Positions 1 through 20,457 of a stretch of DNA of 64,000 bases are shown piece after piece. A program made the position numbers and the translations under genes. How positions within the stretch are numbered: position 1 is the first letter of the stretch; the number at the start of each line of letters is the position of its first letter. This DNA comes from Alnus glutinosa. Its lineage: Eukaryota > Streptophyta > Magnoliopsida > Fagales > Betulaceae. The notes beneath the pieces are model-generated. The model ran no database searches and was not told the origin of the DNA. It worked only from the letters and a program-made list of their open reading frames with translations. The stretch lies in the NCBI RefSeq assembly GCF_958979055.1, contig NC_084889.1:2542001-2606000 (forward strand), in the 5' to 3' direction.

Positions 1-156
1 GTAGAGATTGTAGAAAAGTGAGGAATTTGGTTCTTTCTAGTGATTATCCATCAAAATTTCAAAAAGAATACAATTCTGCATTATAACAGAGAAAAAAACC
101 ATAATATTCATATATTTGAACACATATAATAGGAAAAAGTACAAACCACCTCTCAC

Positions 157-3092
157 CTGTAAGTAAGTAATAGCCCGACGAAGATCACCCTGTGAAATAG
201 AACTTAAGGCAGAAAGAGCCTACAATTATGCATCATATTAATGAAGTTAGAAAACCTAACACCAATGCAATGAAGAAAATCTACCCTGAAAACTATTTCA
301 AACGGCAAACTCTAAGCCATAATGTTTACACCTCAGCATCTAGATTGAGGCCTTCTTCTTTGCTAATATGCAATATACGACTGCTCATGATATCTTCAGA
401 AAGTGGCTTGAACCTGAACTTTGCACACCTTGAAGCAAGTGGTTCTATGATCCTACAGAAAATACAAATATGCATATCATAAAGTCCAAGGCTCACCCTT
501 CAATCATCCAGATATGTGATGAAGAAGAAGAAGAAGAACATAAGAGCAAAAACAACTTGTGGGTTTATCTTTTTCATCAAATGCAAGTCATCAACTTGAT
601 CCCTATCTTTTGCTCTCAGTTAATCTAATCATCGTTAATCTAAAACAAGAGCAAGTGAAGATGAGGTTTTTCTTGTCAATTATGATATTACTTCAATCTT
701 TGGTTTTACATGCAACAACTAAATAAATTGGAATCAATGAAATATGTTACTAATGACAATGAGTTTTCTTAAATCACTCCTAAACCTTGATGAAGTAACA
801 TACATGAACTGAAACCTCTATCAAAACTAAAAGTTGGATTAGGAAATTCTGTGATGCAGAAGTCATTACACATCAGAGAACTCTGGTTTTACACATCTTC
901 AAGAGCTCATTCATGTAATTTTCAAGTGGATAATTATATAATAACCTATACTTTGAAATTGATTCGTTAGTCAGGGTACTATCAAGATTCACACTAAATC
1001 CATCTGAACAGAAGGACATCAACAAGGAATGCACAAAGTTGTACACTTGTACTTCACTTTGAAAAAGAAAAAAGTAACAGCAAAAAACACAAACAAGAAG
1101 TGTACTTCAAACAAGCAAACAGTCAGTGAGGCTTACCTGCTTATGTAATTACAGATAAAAAAGAATCTCGTAACTTTGGAGTAAGTTTCCATAGTACGCC
1201 TCAGGGCATTCTGTACAGTAGAATATAAGCAGTATGGTAGTCATAATACTTTTCACTGAACAAAACTAAGAAAGAAAAAAATGGGTAACAAACATGCCTG
1301 AGCATCTTCAGTCATTGAATCTGCCTCATCTAGAATTATGATCTTGTATGGTGGGCATGGATAACCCCTGAAGTATTATTGTACATAAAAAAAAAATAAT
1401 AATAAATTAAAAAATTAAAAATTAAAAAGGCATAGAAGAAAATATAGACTTAAATGGGAATAACAATTGTTACAAGATATGAGTACACACCCTTGACGAT
1501 GACCAGAACCTACGGCCACAGCAGCAAAATCTTTGATCTTTGTCCGAACAACGTTGATACCACGGTCATCACTTGCATTCAGCTCCAGTACCCTAGACTT
1601 GTAGAGCTCAGGCCTGCAAAACATAGTGGTTTTATTACATAGAGAAGACGACAAGTTTTGGCTATCAACTCCACTATCTAAGATGATAGTCTTAGGATGT
1701 CTGCAAGCATGCTTTAAGAAAGAACTAATATATCAGAGTTTCAGACAGCAAGACCGGTTTTATATATCTTATCGCATCAATAATCTAAAAGTATTTGATA
1801 TACACTGAGGGTTTAATAACTTAAATTGGGATGTCAAAGTTGGATGAAGAGCAGAAAACAGGGTAACTGACTAATTGTGCCAAGTTTCAAACTATAGAAG
1901 GTCTAGATCTGATGATGTGTTTTTCAAAATGGCACGCAATGTTTTGTCCCATTCTGACTATTACGCAATTATTTAGTTCCTAAAAATATTTTCCAAAGAA
2001 CAAATTTTTCCAAGGAAGCTTCATGTGTTTCAATGGATTTTCTTTTTCTTTTTTCCATAAAGCTCTGTGAAAAGATTTTAGTATCTCTTAGTTAGCTTTC
2101 GATACGCATAAATAACAAGAGATAAAAAAACAAAGGTTCTCGTACAGAATGTTTCCCATAGAAACAAACAGATACATGCTGTGCTTTTGAGCAAAAGTGG
2201 TGCTTACAAAGCAGGTGGGAACAATTAAGCCCCCAAAGAGACTCACTGTCCTCCAAATATTCTCAGCAAATATTTCATTTATCCACTCTTCAGAAGGTAC
2301 ATATCTATCATATTGAATTGGATGGCAAAGATATTTTGGTAAGTTCGGTGGGATTTTTTAGTCCAACAGCTCAATTTAAAATATTAACTTAGAAGTAGTA
2401 TCAATGTCTTGAATTGGAAAATATTAGTTTTTGCTTCCAAAACCATTTAGGTAAATAGAAGAATACCCTTTTCCATACCTTTGGACTTTGGCAAATCCCA
2501 TATAATCAATTCACTTTCATAGCTCAAACACTTTTTACTCTCTTCGGGTTTATTTTTCTTATTTTGTGAACTGATTCCCACCATCCAAAAACAATACATT
2601 TTCAACATTGTAAAAATTTTCAAAGTAACATAATGACATTTACTGGAATCAAAATTAATAATTCAAAAAATGTATAGGCAATTGGTGCAGTGGCTGACCC
2701 GAACAGCTGGTGGGCAATGGCAAGCGCGGTGGTGGTCTTGCCGGTGCCGGGCGGGCCGTAGAAGAGCATGTGCGGGCACTACAAAGCAACAAAAGCATTA
2801 ACAATATTGAGGATATTATTCATCCAAAAAAAATATTGAGGAGATTGAAAAACGATGTTAACAACAACTTGGGGTTTTTTGAAATTGAACGATCTGTAGT
2901 GAAAATGTAAATAGCTGTTACATTGGTGGTCTCGAGGGTGTTGGTGAGGACCCGGACCACCTCGTCCTGTTGTGCCACATCTTTCACTTGCCTTGGCCGA
3001 CTGAGAATAATTGTCAAAAATGTATACTCCAAATATAAATCACGATAACAATAATAATAAAATCCACCAGCATAACGAAACCATGAGATGCA

Positions 3093-3135
<43 letters not shown>

Positions 3136-3179
3136 TATTTTTCGACCCAAGGCTGAGAGCTGTGCAACAATGGCGCCAT
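157..3179 (-). CDS. RFC4: Replication factor C subunit 4 (clamp loader), 5' part
   Basis: This is a small subunit of the RFC clamp loader, an AAA+ ATPase that loads PCNA at primer-template junctions in the nucleus. Coding exons, in order: 3179-3136, 3000-2922, 2778-2699, 1613-1491, 1367-1298, 1210-1137, 452-332, 219-157. They join in frame to 218 codons. Visible motifs are Walker A GPPGTGKT (about residues 49-56), Walker B LDEAD (121-125) and the SRC motif (164-166). The start is the ATG at 3179, giving an [18 protein letters not shown]-terminus as in plant RFC4. Plant RFC4 is about 340 residues, so some 120 C-terminal residues lie off the left edge. Two oddities: the intron after 1298 starts with GC instead of GT, and exons 2-3 are much richer in G/C third positions than later exons. 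The nearest Arabidopsis match from memory is AT1G21690; other small RFC subunits fit less well. Confidence 0.95.
3095..3132. repeat. (GA)n microsatellite at RFC4 intron 1 donor
   Basis: Nineteen GA units lie just inside RFC4 intron 1. On the gene's strand the intron opens GTAC and runs straight into (TC)n, so a polypyrimidine tract sits at the 5' splice site. Confidence 0.9.
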
Positions 3180-4487
3180 TTCTTTCTTCCCTGTAAGAAT
3201 TCTCTTTTCCCACGGCCTTTATAGGGCTTTTTTCCCGCTTTGAGGAGAAAATCGACTCTTTTTGTGACAATTTGTTAGGGCTTTCGGTTTTTTTTTTTTT
3301 TCTTCTTCTTGGAGGGGTTAGAAGAACTTTAATACGGCGACTTTTGAAGCCATGTTAGGACGAGCACATTTTATTACTATTCAAAATAAAAATAAAGAAA
3401 TTCTTCTTTTATTGAAAAAATGTCCCTAGAGTCGCCATAATAAAAAAACTCTTTCAATCACATTTTATTACTATTCAAAAGGAGTTACTCCTTCCAAGAT
3501 CATATGGGAAGTGAAAGTTAGATTGATTTTTAAGTTTGTTTCAAAGTAGTCTTGTCTTTAGAATTTGCTTTGTATACTCTCTTTGGTGTTTAGAACTGTA
3601 TTTGTTCGCTCTTTGTATTGATTGTTGTTTCCTCTGTTACGAGGAAGCATTTGTGATTTTGTGTTTGGTTCTTGTTTGAACTGAGTTTCCAAGGCTTTGG
3701 AGTGTTGTTTTGTTATGTCTGAGTAATAAATGTTTACCAAACGGAGCATATGACTACATATACATTGATGCTTGGTATCATGCCGTCCTCGATCTACAAA
3801 AATAACTTTTATTGTCATTATTGATTTTTCCATTTTTACAATCAGACTGAAATTACTCTGCTGCTAACTTTTCACACAACTAAAAATACAACTATCTTGT
3901 GTGGCAGGAAATCATAAGATAATTATGATTTTTTTTTATTTAGTCCAGGCATTGTATTCTAAGTATTCAGTTTTAGACAGACAAGTTCAAATTAAGTGGC
4001 TCATGGGCAGTAATTATGATTTGAATTAGAATGTACTCCAAAAAGTAGTGTGAATTCCTTCCTCAAATAAGCCACGTTCAAACTCAATTAGACTTTGCAA
4101 TGTCCAAAGAAGAATATTACAGTTGTGTCACAATTGTTAGAAGACGAAGATACCACCATGGCCTTATCAATTTATCTAAATCCGACAAGACTCGCATGAC
4201 AATACAGATGTGGTTATCATTTTTTTAGGTATTCGCATCGATATTATGTGATTATTATCTGCATTTACGGGACTATTATGATTATTATATGTTATCCGTG
4301 TATGAGGCAATATGCGTTTTAGGTTTTGAAACTATAATTCTTGCTTCTAATAAATACAAATGTGTGTTATCTATGGTTGAATACTATTATTCAAATCACA
4401 CTTGTTAATCATTTTGTCATAAAATTTATATCTCATACATTATTTAGCTTATTGTATCGTCTATTTATAATTGGTAAATGAGAAACA

Positions 4488-4527
<40 letters not shown>

Positions 4528-4572
4528 CCATTATCTACATATGCGGGTAATGGTTTTTGATATCCGCATTCG
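3180..4572. other. Intergenic: RFC4 promoter side and AT-rich spacer
   Basis: This spacer holds the RFC4 upstream region (3180 to about 3500), where the small ORFs are not credible genes. It also holds an AT-rich stretch with a run of A at about 4490-4525. The part from about 4200 to 4600 has several 'gcatatgcg/atatccgcat'-type words in both orientations, which suggests a degraded fold-back element. Confidence 0.5.
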
Positions 4573-4676
4573 CATATTCGCCAACTGATCATGATTCCCA
4601 CCACCACCAAGTTGGTTGGTTCAAGTTCTGGTTCACCAACTGGAGCCCCATATTCGCCAACTGATCATGATTCCCA
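4573..4676. repeat. 28-bp direct duplication across the bZIP stop codon
   Basis: An identical 28-bp word occurs at 4573-4600 and 4649-4676, with a 76-bp period. The copy at 4649-4676 contains the last codons and the stop of the minus-strand bZIP gene. The other copy lies in the presumed 3' UTR. Confidence 0.9.
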
Positions 4677-6360
4677 GGGCTTGGTTTGAGCATCAAACAA
4701 CTGCTTCAGCAAGTCTCTTTCTCTCTTCATTTCCTCATATTGGGCTGCACCATTTTCCTCTGTTATTTACACATTTTATGTTCATGAGAGGGAATGGAGA
4801 GTGAGAGAATTATACCTTCTTTGAACATAATTTCACTGGAAAAGGCCGTAAGCTTTTGGTTTATTGAATTGTTTTCTGCCCTCATAAGCAAATTTTGGCG
4901 AGAACTATATTCAATCCTAAGGGAGTTGATCGCTACTTCGTCCTGCATACATATCAATTTCATTTAAATATTTCACCTTAAAATAGGGACGGAGCAAGAA
5001 GGTTTAATGGACAAGGACTAAAAAATTTTGTTGGTAGGAGCTAGTAGGATAAATTTTTTTTTTTTTTTCTTTTTTGAAACTGAGGGGGCATGGCCTATAC
5101 CGGCCCCCTAAATCCATCCATACCTTGAAGAAGAGTATTAACATATTAATTAAAATTCATCCATTCTTATCGGTAGAGATATGTAAATTACCTGCAGAGC
5201 TTTCACTTCTGTTTCTAGTTGCATAATATACTGGAGCTGTTTGAGTCGATATTTCTGTGAATATTGTCTGCTTGCCAAAATCCTATGGACCAAAAATAAA
5301 GAAAAATCCATACAATTAAATTGCTATTTTTTTTTTAAAAAAAATAATTTTCTTACATACAATGCTGGAGAAGTTGATAAATCGTTTTACAAAAAAATGC
5401 AAACATAAAGTTGCCATCAAATTTTCAGTTAGTAAATTAGCACCAAAGACAGGGCAATTTTTTTTTTTTTTGTTTTCCTTTTTTTTTAAAAAAAAAAAAA
5501 AATGGTGAAGAATAGGGTGTTAAGAATTAAGATCAAGCTGTTATTCCATTTTTTTGTCAAATCAAGAAAGTGTCTTGAAAACTTATTTATTTTTTTAAAA
5601 AAGATGTCTTGAAAAAGATTGCATACCATAAATGATCATTTACTAATACGGCACATTTGATGGAATTAATATTCTTATTGGCTCAAAAAAGAAAAAAATA
5701 TTATTATAAATTGAATAGTCATTCATTTATTTGGTTGTACACAATTTCTTTTCTGAATAGTTATTCCTCTCCTACATAGAATTCACAAAATCTACTAATT
5801 TTTTGTCCTTAAAAAATAAAATAAACTTATTCTTTATATGGGTGGTCGGCTATTCATAGAATATTCATATTCTTTTATATAAATTTTGAGTATTTTATGA
5901 ATTTTGATTTGATCACATGTATTGTCACAAAATAAAACTTATAATATGCAAGACTCATATTCACTTTTATCCCTCTAAATATGATATAACTTTTAAAATT
6001 ATTATTGAATTTTAGATAAATAATCATTATATCTAACATACATTGCCCTAAAATTTGAAATTAATTAACTAAATTAGAGAACCGTTATTATGACAATTAT
6101 AGTATATAGAAAGATGGATAAACTAATAAATAAAACCTCTTGTGCCTCTTGGGGTCAATGTTAGAGTCTCGATCACGGCAATCGGCCGAAGGTGTCTGAA
6201 TTTCAGATTTCGCCTCAATTTCAGCAACTGTAACGCCTTGAATGGAGGCATGACATCCGTTGATCCAAGAGTTACCTACGGAGCTAAAATTCCCATGGGA
6301 TGGTGGCAATAAAATGGTTGAGGTGTTGGAGCCATGACTCGTCCTATTCAGGACCTCCAT
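4665..6360 (-). CDS. bZIP-like transcription factor with atypical basic region
   Basis: Four coding exons (6360-6137, 5282-5192, 4942-4816, 4744-4665) join in frame to 173 residues. The N-terminal half (residues 1-70) is Ser/Thr-rich with no known domain. The basic region begins at DPKRHKRILASRQ (from about residue 69), closely matching the DPKRAKRILANRQ start of plant group I/E bZIPs. It is followed by a heptad-like segment (LQYIMQLETEVKALQ and on) and a C-terminal coiled coil ending QTKPWES. In the canonical N-x7-R/K signature the Asn is Ser here and the downstream Arg is kept. The AARS/AQRS core is replaced by YSQKY. All splice sites are clean and no frame is broken, so the gene looks functional. 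It may bind a different DNA site, or act mainly as a dimerisation partner; that is inference. It is divergent from the NDR kinase, with about 2 kb between them. Confidence 0.85.
4984..5125. repeat. Dispersed 'gggacggagc' repeat, copy 1 (bZIP intron 2 and exon edge)
   Basis: The sequence begins gggacggagc and contains a T-run and a 'catggcctataccggcccc' block. A sister copy lies at 40618-40805 with the same order of blocks. A more degraded relative may start at about 38596. It is probably an old non-autonomous DNA element. Confidence 0.55.
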
Positions 6361-8400
6361 TTCTTCAACAATTTAATCACCTTCAAAGACAATCCAAAGC
6401 CATATGAGTTACATGCAAAAAGCGTAGCCAAAATACTCAGTATTTCATACTTGAACAAGTCCCAGCTGAGAACAAAGTTTGCCATCCATGCATTTTATAG
6501 ATGCTAGAATTCCACGAATTTGAAGCACATGGCACCAAATATGGCATGGATGCATTGCCTCAAACCCAAATAACATCGGTATACAAGTGGAAGATTGGGT
6601 TAAATACATTTATCATTTGGATTTTTTCTTAGCAAAGAAGGAAAACCATAAATGTTTTTGATTTCATTTTGTATCGTCAAATCTGAATCTATTTGTTTCC
6701 TTTTATATTCCAATATTGGCTTCTAATTCATCCCGGTAGCATGAAGGAACGTTCGTGTTGTAAGGATATGTGTTGGTCAAGAATCATCTCCAGTTCAAAT
6801 GAACTGAAAATGAGCAAGTTAGTATATCGTGATTTTTTATGTGGTACGTTAGGACATTTTAAACAGTATTCATACGGTCATGTATTTATTTTGAATGAAT
6901 TATCTTGTTTGAACACAGCACCTTAATTATTTGATTTTTTTTTTTTTTTTTAAGTGTTTTAAACTCCGTCCTCTTAGGTTCTAATCTCATCTAGTCTAGT
7001 CCTTGCCTAATCATTGACCTTACACTTTTTCTTGCCCTAATTTTACTTCTTATAATTGTTAAGATATTTTGATTTGTTTTTTATTATAATGTGTTGGGAC
7101 AGGATATGACACAATGGAAAGCGCGGTGGAGGTCTTGTCGGTGCCGGTGAGCAGAAGAAGATTAGCTTAATTAAATTTAATTCTCCACTTAACTTTACCC
7201 CCCCTGTTGAAAATATAGTGTATAAAGTTTTCCGATTGACTATGAGTAACAATTAGTTGAAAATACTGATATTAAAATTTCTCTAATATTTTGTCAAGTT
7301 GGTATTTTAAAAAAATAACTGTATTATTTGGAAGTGTATTTTTTATTTTTTAAAAATACGGTTAGAAAATATTGAAAAATCTGAATTTACAAATCGTAAA
7401 TAAAGAGGTGTGTTTTAAAAAACTCACGATTTTTAAAGTTAAATTATGATTTTTAAAGGCCAAATTGTGATTTTACTGAATATTTAACTGCATTTTTAAA
7501 TCACACGTTTTAAAATTGAGATCTATTAATCGTATGTTCTGAAACTGCAAACCCTAATTTAAACGAATCTTACTATTTTTACGCACTATTTACTGTTTAT
7601 GTTTGTATTTTGCTGCTTTTCCCGTTGTGGTTTTTTTTTTTTTTTTTCACGGTTTAATTTCCTGTAACCCTTTTTCCTTATTTGAATAGAAAAAAAAAAC
7701 ATTTATTTATCTCGTAATGTATTATTTTTTAGGAGTGATAAAGATTAATATATTAACAATGATTGAAAATAAAAAGAATTATATATGCTCTAAAAAAATA
7801 TATATTAAAAAAGAAACCGACAAGTTTATTTTTTTGGGATTACCGACGAGTTAGATGAACAGTCGTCGTGGTTCGTGACTCTCACGGCGGTATCATCAAA
7901 CATAACGCAGACCAGTACGACAGTACGAGTGCTAGATCCACTGTTTTAAAATCGGAAAAATGCGTAAACCCCAGTCTCCACTTCAACGCGTGATCAACAC
8001 CATCCAACCACGAACCCCATAATCCCTTACGAGAGTTTCACGCCTCGATTGTACGCACCGACACTTTGGAAGTCAGCAACAAAGTGCTTCCAAGATTCCA
8101 GTTCATGTAGAGGAAAATAATGGCGTTCCGCACACTCATTCCCAAAAAAGCTAACAACAAAAGATCGTAGATAAGACAGCTTGCGAGTTGCGAGTTGCGA
8201 GTTGCGTTTGTGTATAATATAAAAATATATATATGTGTATGTATGACAGTTCATTTGGTTGTATTTCTTTGTGTGTCTCTCTCAGTCATTTTCACAAACA
8301 CTTTGAGATCTATCTGAGGAAATATGCGAGTCTGTGACTTTAGGCTCACTTCAAATTGCTCGCACGAAGGGTTCTCTCAGTAGATTGTGTTGGAGGGAAA
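6361..8400. other. Divergent intergenic region: bZIP / NDR kinase
   Basis: About 2 kb separates the two divergent starts. It contains AT-rich sequence, the stray RFC4 exon fragment (7111-7160), a degraded member of the 'cgatttttaaa' MITE family (about 7270-7560), and the NDR 5' leader with a three-fold gcgagtt tandem repeat at 8182-8206. No other gene is seen. Confidence 0.6.
7111..7160 (-). pseudogene. Stray fragment of RFC4 exon 3 (Walker A)
   Basis: On the minus strand about 50 bp match RFC4 exon 3 (plus 2714-2766), including the GC-rich P-loop codons. Translated, the match reads GTDKTSTALSI against [11 protein letters not shown] in the gene. The P-loop Gly is Asp, a few bases are missing, and there are no flanking exons. 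It is a dead duplicate about 4 kb from its source. Confidence 0.7.
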
Positions 8401-18457
<10,057 letters not shown>

Positions 18458-20457
18458 GTTTAAACGTCTTTCCGTTCTCCTTCAACCAGATTAGGTATAA
18501 TTTACTTCAAAAACAAAGAAGCTATTACACCAAAACCAGAAGCTATTACACGAGTCTGGTTTTGTCGAGAATTATTGCCATGTGAAAACATGAATAAGGT
18601 CTTGTCTCGGGCACAATTCTTTGTTTCTCCCTCCTTATATTTTGTAATGTATAACAGTATAAGTGCCACCATAAAGCCAACATCAGTTCAAAATGTCCTG
18701 CTTGATAGCCAAAAGGCCCAAAACCTAAATTATAATTCTCTGTACATCCAATGTAAACATCAGATCAGCTCATTCAATTTTGTCTCTTGAAGGGGATATA
18801 TCTTTGTACTTTTGTATTATTTTTTGTTTTATGAATGATTTGGACAGTCACATTAATATCAAGATTCAAGAGCACTCTTATTAAGGGCTTGCATGTAATT
18901 AATAATTGGAAACACATTTCTCTTTACAGAAAGAAAACACAATTTTTATATTGTCATCTTGATAAATGCTATACGCAACATTTGTATCCCACTTTGTTGA
19001 TGTGGCAATGCCAGTCATATATTCTTTAGATTATCCCTTGTAAAAAAATAAAAAATAAAAAACCAAGGCAATGACGCATCAACAAAATGAGATAAAAGTG
19101 TGATGTATAACGTTACTATGTTATCTTTTGTCACTTTCATAGAATTAGGGATAGAAACTCCCAAAATATTCATTAGAGGGTTGATTTATCAATTAGTTGG
19201 AATTTTCATTTTAAGATAAAGAAGAAAAAAAAAAGGAATATGTGAAAGAACAAAGTTTTATTCCAAATTACGTTTGAAGAATTTTGTCTAACTCAGAGTG
19301 TGTTTAACACTGCAATTTTGCATATCAAAAGTGCAATTTTAAACTAAATCTCAGATAATGTATCGTTTGGGAGTGTGTTTTTTTAAAAATTATAATTTAA
19401 AAATGTTAAAAATGTATTTTCAAATTGCAGGTAAACGGGTATATTTTTTTAAAAGGTTAAACTACAATTTAAAAAATTAAATTATAATTTTATCATACGC
19501 TTACTTATATTTTTAAAAATCAAATATTTTGAAATCGTTATTTTAAAGACCCACGTTTTAAAAAATGACAAATCTAAACAGAGCTGGCATGTATTCAATG
19601 CATGTACTCAGTCTATTGACAAAGTAGTTGATTTTTCAGTGTATTTTGGACGCAATGAGAAAGTAAAAAATGTTTAGTCAACTGGTGCGGTGTTGTAAAT
19701 CATCCACAGGCTGTTCGTGGAAACACGTTTGCCACAAATATTATATAGATAATCAGTTGGTCTGACTTATGAAATTAAAGCAGCAGTTCAGTAATTATCA
19801 TTAATTAATTAAGTGGGCCCCATTTCAACATTCATTTAGCTTTATTCTGCCCAGATATTTTTCAACGTTCAATTTGTCTCTTCAACTAAAGTGTTAACCA
19901 CGGTTGTATTTTTACTGCTGTACAATTTCAAAGGTTAAAAAAAAAAAAAACATTCCTTCAGAGTTCAGCCTTCAATTCTTCAAACAAATAAACATTTTAG
20001 AAGCCGCAAAGGTAAAAATCTTTTGTGTAACGCCCATTTAGGCATTTAGGCAGAGTCCCCACGTGATGCGAGACGTCTCTCCATTTACTGCCCAAAATCG
20101 GTAAAAAGATATAATAAAAAAAATCCGACTATTCAGGCCGAAAAGACAAAGGAAAAGAGATAGGAACAGTAAAAGCAGTTAAAAGCGCATCGCCACCAGT
20201 TTGTGGACCCCACAGCACCACTAAGAGACAAGGAGATATTTTCGATGTCTCCTAAACAAAAAATATCTTCCTCTCCAGAGCTAATCAGCACTGACGTGGC
20301 AACTTCATGGCCCATTACACGTGTAAAAGCGAGCGACAACTGTAACACTGCCTCCAAATTCCTTCCATCTTCCCATCCATCTTTTTATCTTCCAATTCTC
20401 TCTCTCTCTCTCTCTCTCTCCGAAATCTGAATTATTTCTACCAATTCTACGGTGAAC
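18458..20457. other. Intergenic: NDR 3' side and COR27 promoter
   Basis: It holds the presumed NDR 3' UTR (to about 18830) and AT-rich DNA. A degraded member of the 35-kb MITE family lies at about 19300-19600. The COR27 promoter and leader run from about 19850 to 20457, with a (CT)n leader at 20398-20421. Confidence 0.6.
19853..20323. promoter_or_regulatory. Evening-element / G-box cluster upstream of COR27
   Basis: Exact evening elements (AAAATATCT) lie at 19853-19861 (minus), 20234-20242 (minus) and 20260-20268 (plus). The last two form a tight inverted pair about 200 bp before the start codon. A fourth exact copy sits in intron 1 (20834-20842, plus). CACGTG G-boxes are at 20060-20065 and 20318-20323, and TGACGTGG is at 20292-20299. 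In Arabidopsis the COR27/COR28 genes are known to respond to clock MYB factors, cold and light factors through such sites. Confidence 0.8.

Noticed and set aside
2710..2910. Plus-strand 66-residue frame rich in Gly/Ala
   Set aside because: It is the antisense of the GC-rich RFC4 exon 3.
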